Of a stretch of DNA of 7,957 nt, positions 1 through 6,904 are shown piece after piece. The translations under genes were made by a program, and so were the position numbers. Source of the stretch: Rickettsiales bacterium. GTDB taxonomy: Bacteria > Pseudomonadota > Alphaproteobacteria > TMED109 > TMED131. Under the pieces are notes generated by a model. It had not been told where the DNA came from, ran no database searches, and saw only the letters and a list, made by a program, of their open reading frames with translations. The number at the start of each line of letters is the position of its first letter. The first letter of the stretch is position 1. The stretch lies in NCBI GenBank assembly GCA_002690625.1, contig NZFJ01000062.1, forward strand, positions 4,199-12,155, read 5' to 3'.

Positions 1-1347
1 ATGACAATCCAAAGCGTCATGGAGCGCATGAACGAAACAGCTGCACTCACCGAGAGCAAAGGTTTTGTGGTCGTGGTAAACGGGCGGGATCAGGTAATTG
101 GTGTTGTATCAGATGGTGACATTCGTAATTTTCTTGCAAAGAAAGCAAATTTAAGCGCGCAGGTGCGCGATATCGTAAAAAGGGATTTTGTCTCTATTCG
201 CCCTGATGAAAATGCAAATTCTGTCTTGAGAAAATTTGAGCGCAACAAGCTCAATCTACCTGTGCTTGATCAGAGGCAGCGTTTAATTGATCTGATAAAT
301 TATTCTAGCTTTTCACTGATTGAACTCGGTCAACAACAAATCATCAGAGCACGGGTTCCCGGAAGGATTTCTTTTTCGGGTGGCGGTACGGATTTAACAC
401 AGTCTTTTGAGGATCAGCATACTGCGGTGCTGGCGACAACTATACAACAATATTGTACCACCTCGCTGTTGCGGCGAGATGACAACGAAATTCATATATC
501 GTCAAAAAATCTGGGCTCTGATTATGTTGCAGAAGACATCACTTCTATCGAGTTTGGTGACAATCTGGACCTCATCAAGGCCGCTGTAAAGGCGATGCAC
601 CCGACCTGTGGCTTAAATGTTGAGGTGGTTTCAGAAATTGAACCCGGCACAGGTCTGGGTGGATCATCTGCCATGGTCGGGTCTGTCCTGAGTTGCTTGA
701 ACGCATTGAGAGGTGACGAGCAGTTGGAATTATATGAGCTCGCGGATCTGGCCTATCAAGTTGAACGCATTGAAATGGGTTTGGCAGGCGGTTGGCAAGA
801 TCAATATGCTACCATATTTGGTGGTTTAAACTGGATTGATTTTTCCGACAAGGAAATTTTGGTCAGCCCCCTTCGTCTTCAGCGCGATACATATCTCGAG
901 TTGGAGAATAACCTGCTTTTGTTTCGTGTTGGCGTTAGCCGAGACTCTGCGTCATTGCAGCAAAATTTGAAAAGAAAGGCAGGGCGTAGTGCCTCAAACA
1001 ATGCTATTTTCAAACAGATCTACTCGCACAGTCTGAAGATGAGGCAAGCTCTATTACGGGGGCAGGTAAAGGCCTTCGGTGATTTGCTTGACCAGTCTTG
1101 GCGACTAAAAAAACTGCATAATAATGCTGTGACAAATAGCCTAATTGAGAGCTGCTACGACAAGGCGAGGAAAATTGGCGCGTTGGGTGGCAAGCTGCTT
1201 GGTGCGGGATCTGGTGGTTATTTGCTGATATATGCTGCGCCATTATATCACAAGGATCTAGAGTTCGAGCTTGGGCAGCTTGGGGCTAAAAGACAACCGC
1301 TGAATTTTTCCAGCAAAGGTGTTGAAGTGTGGAAGGTTAAAAGATGA
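1..1347 (+). CDS. CBS-domain / GHMP-family sugar kinase fusion (HddA-like)
   Basis: Probably an ATP-dependent sugar(-phosphate) kinase acting in the cytoplasm on a precursor of a nucleotide-activated sugar. Residues about 1-105 look like a CBS pair: the first repeat carries GVVSDGDIR at 34-42, the second spans about 55-104 with LPVLD at 86-90. The GHMP kinase follows with all three family motifs: RISFSGGGTDL at 122-132, the phosphate-binding PGTGLGGSSAM at 215-225, and KLLGAGSGGYLL at 398-409; GWQDQYATIFGG at 264-275 is also typical of heptose-7-phosphate kinase (HddA) relatives. CBS pairs usually bind adenine nucleotides and regulate, so ligand control of the kinase is inferred. The ATG is the first base of the window. 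The CBS alignment starts right there, so it may be the true start, but a longer N-terminus upstream cannot be excluded. The stop overlaps the next start (ATGA). Substrate is not proven; other GHMP sugar kinases (fucokinase-like) are the main alternative. Confidence 0.9.
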   Translation: MTIQSVMERMNETAALTESKGFVVVVNGRDQVIGVVSDGDIRNFLAKKANLSAQVRDIVKRDFVSIRPDENANSVLRKFERNKLNLPVLDQRQRLIDLINYSSFSLIELGQQQIIRARVPGRISFSGGGTDLTQSFEDQHTAVLATTIQQYCTTSLLRRDDNEIHISSKNLGSDYVAEDITSIEFGDNLDLIKAAVKAMHPTCGLNVEVVSEIEPGTGLGGSSAMVGSVLSCLNALRGDEQLELYELADLAYQVERIEMGLAGGWQDQYATIFGGLNWIDFSDKEILVSPLRLQRDTYLELENNLLLFRVGVSRDSASLQQNLKRKAGRSASNNAIFKQIYSHSLKMRQALLRGQVKAFGDLLDQSWRLKKLHNNAVTNSLIESCYDKARKIGALGGKLLGAGSGGYLLIYAAPLYHKDLEFELGQLGAKRQPLNFSSKGVEVWKVKR

Positions 1348-2291
1348 GCCGAGCTAAAGAACATGTGTTAATCACTGGCGGTGGTGGATATATTGGTAGT
1401 GTCCTGGTGCCCATCATGCTTGATTTGGGTTACCAAGTTACGGTAATCGACAATTTTATGTATGGACAGCTGAGCCTACTGGATTGCTGTCATAATCCGA
1501 ACCTTACAGTTGTTTATGATGACGTTCGAAACTTAAAAACTTTGTCAAAATATGTAGCTAAAGCAGACATCATTGTGCCACTAGCCGCAATCGTAGGAGC
1601 GCCCGCCTGCGAGCGCGTCAGCGAAACTGCTGTTGAGATCAATTTAAAGCAAATCGAGGCGATTTCAAAACTGCAGGGCATGGACCAGCGATTAATTTTT
1701 CCTGTTACTAACAGTGGCTATGGTATCGGTGACGGAGAAAAGGAATGTGATGAGTCTTCGCCTTTACGGCCTATTTCGCTCTACGGGCGTACTAAGGTGG
1801 AAGCCGAGGCTATTTTGCTGGAAAAGCAAAATGCGGTTACTTTCCGCTTGGCGACCGTGTTTGGAGTTGCACCAAGAATGCGATTAGATTTGCTCGTAAA
1901 TGATTTTGTATACAGAGCGCATTCAGATCGCTATGTGGTTCTTTTCGAGTCACATTTCCGGCGGAATTACATTCACATACGCGACGTTGCAGGTGCGTTT
2001 ATCCACGGTATAAACCATTATGATAGCATGAAGGGTAATGCATATAATGTTGGCCTGACGAGCGCAAATTTATCCAAGCTGGATCTGTGCCTACGTATCA
2101 AGGAGCATGTGCCAGATTTTCAAATTGTAGAAAATGAGTTTGCAACCGATCCAGATAAGAGAGATTACATCGTTAGCAATGCAAAGCTTGAGGCAACTGG
2201 TTGGCGGCCACAATACACGCTAGATGACGGTATAGCAGAATTATTGCGCGCGTACCGCTTCCTGCGCGTCAGTAGTTTCAACAATAAGTAA
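1344..2291 (+). CDS. NAD-dependent nucleotide-sugar epimerase/dehydratase (extended SDR)
   Basis: An extended short-chain dehydrogenase, 315 residues, the usual length for nucleotide-sugar epimerases, dehydratases and reductases. The N-terminal Rossmann fold has TGGGGYIG at 11-18 for the dinucleotide and D36 after the second strand, which favours NAD(H). The catalytic set is visible: N123/S124 in the NSGYG segment and Y147-x3-K151. LAAIVGAPAC at 80-89 and RRNYIHIRDVAGA at 206-218 are typical of the sugar-binding members. The likely reaction is epimerisation, 4,6-dehydration or keto-reduction of an NDP-sugar; the motifs do not decide which. The start overlaps the kinase stop by 4 bases and has a good Shine-Dalgarno (GGAAGG at 1331-1336, 7 bases upstream), so translation is probably coupled. 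Its position directly after a sugar kinase suggests it acts on the product of that branch once activated (inference). Confidence 0.93.
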   Translation: MSRAKEHVLITGGGGYIGSVLVPIMLDLGYQVTVIDNFMYGQLSLLDCCHNPNLTVVYDDVRNLKTLSKYVAKADIIVPLAAIVGAPACERVSETAVEINLKQIEAISKLQGMDQRLIFPVTNSGYGIGDGEKECDESSPLRPISLYGRTKVEAEAILLEKQNAVTFRLATVFGVAPRMRLDLLVNDFVYRAHSDRYVVLFESHFRRNYIHIRDVAGAFIHGINHYDSMKGNAYNVGLTSANLSKLDLCLRIKEHVPDFQIVENEFATDPDKRDYIVSNAKLEATGWRPQYTLDDGIAELLRAYRFLRVSSFNNK

Positions 2292-3025
2292 TGCAAAAGA
2301 TCGTTCTTATCATTCAGGCGAGGATGGGCTCGACCAGATTGCCCGGTAAATCAATGATGCCGTTGTGTGGCAAGCCTCTGATCATCCATGTCTTGGAGAG
2401 AGTTGGTCGATGCAGAAGCATTGATGAAGTTGTCTTGGCAACATCTACCAACGCTGACAATGATGTACTAGCCACCTGTGCGCAGGAGCATGGTGTAAGT
2501 TGTTTCAGAGGCTCAGAAAATGATCTATTGGAGCGTTATTATTTGGCTGCGTCAAAACATGAGGCAGAAATTGTGCTTCGACTGCCGGCAGATAACGTTT
2601 GCTCAGAACCGCAGGAATTTGATCGTTTGGTGAATTACCATTTACAATCATCTAATGACTTCTCTTCAAACATATGTAACTTCAAAGGTAACCGCTACCC
2701 AGATGGAATTGGTGTAGAAGCGATAGATTTTCGGGCATTGAAGCTTGCACATTATGAGAACCATGCGCATCAAAACAGAGAGCACGTTGCGACAAATTTT
2801 TATGATTACATTAACGATCAGCTCCCAGAAAAAACACAGTTTCGGGTTGGGACAATCAGATGTCCAGAGGATATAGCAAGACCAGATATTGTTCTGGATG
2901 TTAACACGCCGGAGGATTATGAAACTATGAGAAATCTGTACATGGATTTGTACCCTGCAAACTCCCAGTTTAGCATACATGACATAATTGGTTGGTTTGA
3001 CTCAAAGAAAGTAGTGAAAATATGA
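2291..3025 (+). CDS. SpsF-like cytidylyltransferase-family nucleotidyltransferase
   Basis: A 244-residue protein of the CMP-Kdo / acylneuraminate cytidylyltransferase superfamily, closest in pattern to SpsF. The nucleotide-binding N-terminus ARMGSTRLPGKSM is at 10-22. Further family landmarks are YPDGIGVEAIDFRAL at 136-150, REHVATNFYD at 163-172 and LDVNTPEDYE at 202-211. Family knowledge suggests it transfers a nucleotide (typically CMP) from an NTP to a sugar or sugar acid, but the substrate of this subgroup is poorly defined. The acidic metal-binding loop reads RLPADNVCSEP (97-107), whereas SpsF proteins usually show something close to RxTGDCPLxDP; D101 is retained but its surroundings differ. 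The start shares one base with the preceding stop (TAATG), with no clear Shine-Dalgarno, so reinitiation is likely. Its stop overlaps the next gene (ATGA). No NeuB/SpsE-type synthase is visible in the window to supply a nonulosonic acid. Confidence 0.92.
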   Translation: MQKIVLIIQARMGSTRLPGKSMMPLCGKPLIIHVLERVGRCRSIDEVVLATSTNADNDVLATCAQEHGVSCFRGSENDLLERYYLAASKHEAEIVLRLPADNVCSEPQEFDRLVNYHLQSSNDFSSNICNFKGNRYPDGIGVEAIDFRALKLAHYENHAHQNREHVATNFYDYINDQLPEKTQFRVGTIRCPEDIARPDIVLDVNTPEDYETMRNLYMDLYPANSQFSIHDIIGWFDSKKVVKI

Positions 3026-4029
3026 CGCCTTCACGCGTTGTGTACTTTAACGGCAAATTCGTCCCCGAGTCAGAGGCCAAAGTGTCTATATATGACTCAG
3101 CCCTGATGTTTGGTGACATGGTTTTTGAGATGACGCGGTCATTTAATGGAGAGCAGTGGCGCTTGCGTGATCATCTCGAACGCCTCTACACAGGAATTAA
3201 GATTCTCCGAATTCCGCTAAAGATGTCCATCGATGAAATGGAGGCAGCGTGTTACGAGACAATCGAGCAGAACAAACCAGCTTTTTCAGCTGATGACGAG
3301 CACAGATTGATGATTGATGTTACGCGCGGTCTTCTATCCATTTATCACGGTATTGACGGGGCGCAGACTGAGCCAAATGTAATTATTTCTGACTTTCCTT
3401 TACGATGGACAATTCAGGGGTGCTCAAAGTTATATGAAACTGGCGTGAATATGATGATCCCATCACAGCGTGTGATTCCCTCGCATCTCATGGAACCGAA
3501 AATAAAAAATCGGAGTAGGCTTTTTTATCTTATGGCGAATATTGAAGTTTCTCTTTTCAAGGGTGAAAACAACTGGGCGTTGTTACTGGATCCAGATGGA
3601 TTTGTTGCCGAGGGTACGGGGTCCAATTTTTTCATGGTTCAGGATGATGTCCTCTTTACACCTGAAAAGCGAAATGTCCTACGAGGCATAACCATGGAAA
3701 GCATAATTGATGAAATTGCGCCAAAGCTAGGCATAGAGGTCATTGAGAAAAATATTGAGCCTTTCGATGTATATGGCGCAGATGAGTGTTTTCTTACCTC
3801 CACGCCCTTTTGCCTTCTCCCGGCTGTTTCTTTGAACGGATTGAAAATCGGTGATGGAAAACCAGGCAAGATCACCGGCGCTATCTTAGATTGTTGGAGC
3901 AAAATAGTTGGGGTCGATATTCCGGGTCAGATTAAAGCCTGGGACGATGGCGCTGCGGATGGCGCTACCCCCCATAAATTTAAACAACCAAGCAACGCAA
4001 CGCTCACAATGTCGATTGATGAGGAGTGA
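3022..4029 (+). CDS. Fold-type IV PLP aminotransferase (IlvE / D-amino-acid transaminase superfamily)
   Basis: A class IV pyridoxal-phosphate enzyme of 335 residues. It has the N-terminal YDSALMFGDMVFEMTR segment (24-39), the probable Schiff-base lysine K162 in KNRSRLFY, the cofactor-binding stretch VAEGTGSNFF (195-204), and the C-terminal FLTSTPFCLLPA (257-268). Characterised relatives are branched-chain aminotransferase, D-amino-acid transaminase and 4-amino-4-deoxychorismate lyase; the closest function cannot be chosen by eye. The KxRSR motif is seen in many uncharacterised class IV aminotransferases. Beyond about residue 300 there is a polar tail of roughly 35 residues that lies outside the usual core. 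The ATG overlaps the previous stop (ATGA). These enzymes transaminate amino and keto acids, so presence inside a sugar operon is odd: it may make an amino acid used as a substituent, or act on a keto-acid sugar. Both are inference. Confidence 0.92.
   Translation: MTPSRVVYFNGKFVPESEAKVSIYDSALMFGDMVFEMTRSFNGEQWRLRDHLERLYTGIKILRIPLKMSIDEMEAACYETIEQNKPAFSADDEHRLMIDVTRGLLSIYHGIDGAQTEPNVIISDFPLRWTIQGCSKLYETGVNMMIPSQRVIPSHLMEPKIKNRSRLFYLMANIEVSLFKGENNWALLLDPDGFVAEGTGSNFFMVQDDVLFTPEKRNVLRGITMESIIDEIAPKLGIEVIEKNIEPFDVYGADECFLTSTPFCLLPAVSLNGLKIGDGKPGKITGAILDCWSKIVGVDIPGQIKAWDDGAADGATPHKFKQPSNATLTMSIDEE
4021..4026 (+). promoter_or_regulatory. Shine-Dalgarno GAGGAG before the classical SDR gene
   Basis: A purine-rich GAGGAG abuts the GTG at 4026, sharing its last base, which is too close to serve that start. 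It sits 8 bases upstream of an in-frame TTG at 4035, an ideal distance. It therefore argues that the SDR may begin at 4035 (MARSSVDELF...) rather than at the GTG. Translational coupling at the GTGA overlap could still use 4026. Confidence 0.5.
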
Positions 4030-4787
4030 GGCTTTTGGCCAGATCATCAGTTGATGAGCTTTTCGATCTGAGAGGCAAGCGTGTGATTGTGACAGGTGCC
4101 GCGCGCGGTAATGGTCGTGCCATAGCTGACGGTTTCGCTGCAGCTGGCTGCCGTGTCTTCTACGTTGACAGAATGTTTGCGGAAGATAGAGCACCTTATG
4201 GACCGATAATTGGTCACACTGAGATTGGTGCAGACATTACTGATCAAGACGCGCTGGCTGATTTAATGCGGATTGCTGGTGATGTGGACGTCTTGGTAAA
4301 TAATGCTGGTATTACACTGTCTGGTAAGCAGCAAGGTCAAGATTCTTGGGCAGAGACGCTTGCAGTAAACCTTACTGGTGCATTTCGTATCACAGAATTA
4401 GTGATTGACGGAATGAAACGAAGCGGTGGGGGTTCAATAATAAATATCACCAGCATGAGCGCGCATTTGGGGTCCGCCGGCAACCCGGCATATCATGCCA
4501 GTAAGGGTGGCTTGTCTCAGCTTACCAAGGGCCTTGCTGCAGAGCTTGGAGGTGACAACATAAGGGTGAATAATGTATGCCCTGGATATATTCGTACCGA
4601 TATGACAAAGGGTAGCTTTGCCAACATCGAACGCCGAGATTTTATCAGCAATCGTACCATGCTTGGCAGGTGGGGGGAGCCGGATGACCTTCAGGGGGCA
4701 TGCCTGTTTCTTGCTTCATCTGCTAGCAGTTACATCACTGGATCTGACATTTACGTTGACGGCGGTCTTATAAATAAAGGGCTTTAA
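4026..4787 (+). CDS. Classical short-chain dehydrogenase/reductase (SDR)
   Basis: A single-domain classical SDR oxidoreductase of about 250 residues. Visible motifs, numbered from the GTG: cofactor loop TGAARGNG at 23-30 (GNG in place of the commoner GIG), D48 at the end of the second strand (suggesting NAD(H) preference), NNAG at 92-95, N115, and the catalytic S143, Y156, K160 within the usual YxxxK; PGYIRTDM at 186-193 follows. It should reduce a ketone or oxidise an alcohol in the cytoplasm; the substrate is unknown. GTG at 4026 gives a 4-base overlap with the aminotransferase stop (GTGA); TTG at 4035 is a strong alternative because it has the better-spaced Shine-Dalgarno, and would shorten the protein by 3 residues. 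FabG-like ketoacyl reduction is possible from the fold, but the operon context favours a sugar- or keto-acid-related substrate (inference). Confidence 0.94.
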   Translation: MRLLARSSVDELFDLRGKRVIVTGAARGNGRAIADGFAAAGCRVFYVDRMFAEDRAPYGPIIGHTEIGADITDQDALADLMRIAGDVDVLVNNAGITLSGKQQGQDSWAETLAVNLTGAFRITELVIDGMKRSGGGSIINITSMSAHLGSAGNPAYHASKGGLSQLTKGLAAELGGDNIRVNNVCPGYIRTDMTKGSFANIERRDFISNRTMLGRWGEPDDLQGACLFLASSASSYITGSDIYVDGGLINKGL

Positions 4788-4788
4788 C

Positions 4789-5892
4789 ATGATTCCGATT
4801 TATCAACCAAGCTTCGTGGGTCGAGAAAAGGAGTATGTAAACGATTGCCTCGACTCTCTCTGGATATCAAGCCAGGGTGGCTATGTTAAGGACCTTGAGG
4901 CAAGTATTGCAGCTTATCATGATATGCCCCACGCACTTGTTGTGGCAAATTGTACCTGTGCGCTTCATCTGGCATTTGTTGCTTTGGGTATAGGTGAAGG
5001 TGATGAGGTTATATGTCCCGATTTAACATTCATAGCGCCGGCAAACATGATCAAGCTGACTGGTGCCAAGCCAGTTTTGGTGGACATTGACCCTGTTACG
5101 CTTGCAATTAATCCAGATCTAATTACCAAATCGATTACACCTCGTACAAAGGCCATTTTGGTGGTGCATCAATTTGGACATGCCGCAGACATGGACAGAA
5201 TAATGTCTATTGCAAGGGATTTTGGGCTGAGAGTAATTGAGGATAATGCAGAGAGCATAGGCGCTTTTTATAAAGGAAAAATGCTCGGCACAATCGGCGA
5301 TTGTGCGACTTTCAGCTTCTTTGGCAACAAAGTAGTTACAACCGGCGAAGGTGGAGCGATCGTTTTAAGGGATAAGACATTGTGGCAGCGCATGCAAATT
5401 TTGCGGGATCACGGAATGAGTCCAACAAAAAGATATGAACACCTTGATCTGGGTTTCAATTATCGAATGACAAACCTTCAAGCTGCAATTGGGCTTGCAC
5501 AAATGGAAAAGTTGGATGAGACGCTAGAACTACGAAGAAAACAATTGGCGGTTTATGAGAGAGTGCTTGGTGACATAGAAGAGCTTGAGACTAGAAAGTT
5601 TGCTAATTGGTGTGTTCCAACCCATTGGTTGATGACGGTTCACCTCAGGGAGTCCAAAAAGCGGAACCCTGTACTCAAATATATGTTGGACAATGGTATT
5701 GAGTGCCGACCAATGATAAATCCAGTGCATATGGCAGACCATTTTGCTCAACATTATGACGCTTGGCTTTTCCCAAATGCGATTGACGTCTCTAGCAGAT
5801 CACTTCATCTGCCTAGCGGAAACAATGTTGATGAAGAAATGATTAGTTGTATTGCTGCGAATCTGGAGAAGGCAATTAAATCAGATGATTGA
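4789..5892 (+). CDS. DegT/DnrJ/EryC1-family sugar aminotransferase (perosamine-synthetase-like)
   Basis: A fold-type I PLP-dependent aminotransferase of 367 residues, a normal length for the family, which usually transfers an amino group from glutamate to a keto-sugar bound to a nucleotide. The N-terminus IPIYQPSFVGREKEYV and WISSQGGYV (25-33) resemble GDP-perosamine synthetases. E151-D152 in EDNAESIGA (the Asp normally contacts the PLP ring nitrogen) and the Schiff-base lysine K181 in FFGNKVVTTGEGG are in place, followed by NYRMTNLQAAIGLAQMEKLDE. It starts one base after the SDR stop, with AAAGGG at 4776-4781 spaced 7 bases from the ATG. Likely role: form an amino-deoxy sugar that the downstream GNAT could acylate (inference). 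Perosamine is only a resemblance; no obvious GDP-mannose 4,6-dehydratase is seen here, and other 3- or 4-aminotransferases of the family are possible. Confidence 0.95.
   Translation: MIPIYQPSFVGREKEYVNDCLDSLWISSQGGYVKDLEASIAAYHDMPHALVVANCTCALHLAFVALGIGEGDEVICPDLTFIAPANMIKLTGAKPVLVDIDPVTLAINPDLITKSITPRTKAILVVHQFGHAADMDRIMSIARDFGLRVIEDNAESIGAFYKGKMLGTIGDCATFSFFGNKVVTTGEGGAIVLRDKTLWQRMQILRDHGMSPTKRYEHLDLGFNYRMTNLQAAIGLAQMEKLDETLELRRKQLAVYERVLGDIEELETRKFANWCVPTHWLMTVHLRESKKRNPVLKYMLDNGIECRPMINPVHMADHFAQHYDAWLFPNAIDVSSRSLHLPSGNNVDEEMISCIAANLEKAIKSDD
5865..5872 (+). promoter_or_regulatory. Shine-Dalgarno-like GGAGAAGG before the methyltransferase
   Basis: GGAGAAGG lies inside the end of the aminotransferase gene, 12 bases before the ATG at 5885. 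It supports 5885 over an in-frame ATG at 5852, which would extend 41 bases into the preceding gene and add 11 residues (MLRIWRRQLNQ) that look like an out-of-frame read of that gene. Spacing is slightly long, so the support is moderate. Confidence 0.45.
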
Positions 5893-6886
5893 AAAATTTA
5901 GTAAAGAATTTGATTACTCGGCGATCAAACGAGATGTTGGGTGGCGTCGTCAAACTGCCGGGGAGCGTGGTCAGGACGCTCGCAAGCTAGCAGAAAATAT
6001 GACTGTTATAAGCTGTCCGGTGTGCGAGTCTAATGACGCTAATGACCTTCAACAGATTTATAATATGAGATATCAGCGCTGTAATACTTGTGACTTGGTG
6101 TACCTCGCTGAAATTCCAAACTATCAAAAGCTCAAGTCAATCTATTCTGATGTTGAAGAAGCTTTGGTAAAGGCACCCGGAGATGATCTTTACAACACCG
6201 ATGATTTTGAAAAGCGTGTGATGATGATTTGTCAGCCAAAAGTGGAATTTGTGCTGGACTATACTTCGGTTGCTAATCCTTCTTGGACCGATATTGGTTG
6301 TGGTGTTGGGGATTTGGTAGTGGCCGCAAACCGTGCTGGTTGCAATGCAGTGGGATATGATATCGATGAACGCGAGATATCACATGGAATAAGACATGGA
6401 GCAAATATTGAACGATGTGATATCACCGCGCTCAATGCTTCAGACTTGCTGGGTGAAAGTGATGTGATTTCTTTGATAAGTGTTCTTGAGCACATTCCTG
6501 ATTGTGCTGCTTTGCTAAAGATGTTGGTGGACAAGACCAAAGTTGACGCACAGTTTGTAATTGAGGTGCCTCGATTTAATTCTCTGTCTTCACTCGTAAA
6601 TATTAATTTTCCCGATCTGGTCTCACGGCATATGCTGCCGCCGAATCATGTTATGTTATTTACAGATAAATCGTTCGAATACCTTTTGGATAGTGCTGGT
6701 TTGAAAGCTGAAGCTACTTGGTTTTATGGTTCAGATACAAATGAACTTCTGGGAAATCTATTTTTGGCCGATGTGGGACACAATTTTGAGTTTGAAAATC
6801 TGGTCCCATTTCTCAATGAATTTCAGTCTGTCATAGACAGAGCAAAATTTTGTGACGAAATGCTTGTGGTTTGTAAAAAGAAGTGA
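5885..6886 (+). CDS. Class I SAM-dependent methyltransferase with N-terminal zinc-ribbon-like motif
   Basis: A 333-residue methyltransferase. Residues 1-40 are a charged leader. Then come two CxxC pairs, C44/C47 and C66/C69, which look like a zinc ribbon; such N-terminal metal-binding segments occur in several sugar-modifying methyltransferases. The Rossmann methyltransferase core follows: DIGCGVGDL at 136-144 (motif I, SAM binding), D159 after the next strand, and VLEHIPD at 200-206 (motif post-II), with PPNHVMLFTDKSFEYLL at 252-268 typical of Methyltransf_23-like proteins. The likely job is methylation of a sugar or sugar-linked intermediate; C-, N- or O-methylation cannot be told apart by eye. 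The start overlaps the aminotransferase stop by 8 bases (ATGATTGA), indicating coupled translation. An earlier in-frame ATG at 5852 is possible but less likely. Confidence 0.92.
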   Translation: MIEKFSKEFDYSAIKRDVGWRRQTAGERGQDARKLAENMTVISCPVCESNDANDLQQIYNMRYQRCNTCDLVYLAEIPNYQKLKSIYSDVEEALVKAPGDDLYNTDDFEKRVMMICQPKVEFVLDYTSVANPSWTDIGCGVGDLVVAANRAGCNAVGYDIDEREISHGIRHGANIERCDITALNASDLLGESDVISLISVLEHIPDCAALLKMLVDKTKVDAQFVIEVPRFNSLSSLVNINFPDLVSRHMLPPNHVMLFTDKSFEYLLDSAGLKAEATWFYGSDTNELLGNLFLADVGHNFEFENLVPFLNEFQSVIDRAKFCDEMLVVCKKK

Positions 6887-6904
6887 ACATGATATTTGTG
6901 CTCG

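Noticed and set aside
155..175. GC-rich inverted repeat-like GCGC...GCGC
   Set aside because: Very short, within the CBS coding region, and explained by codons; no copies seen elsewhere.
2666..2980. 104-codon open frame on the - strand
   Set aside because: It lies entirely inside the well-supported SpsF-like gene, shows no recognisable domain and has biased Ile/Cys-rich composition typical of an antisense shadow.
3886..4194. 102-codon open frame on the - strand spanning the aminotransferase/SDR junction
   Set aside because: Antisense to two genes with clear catalytic motifs; no family resemblance in its translation.
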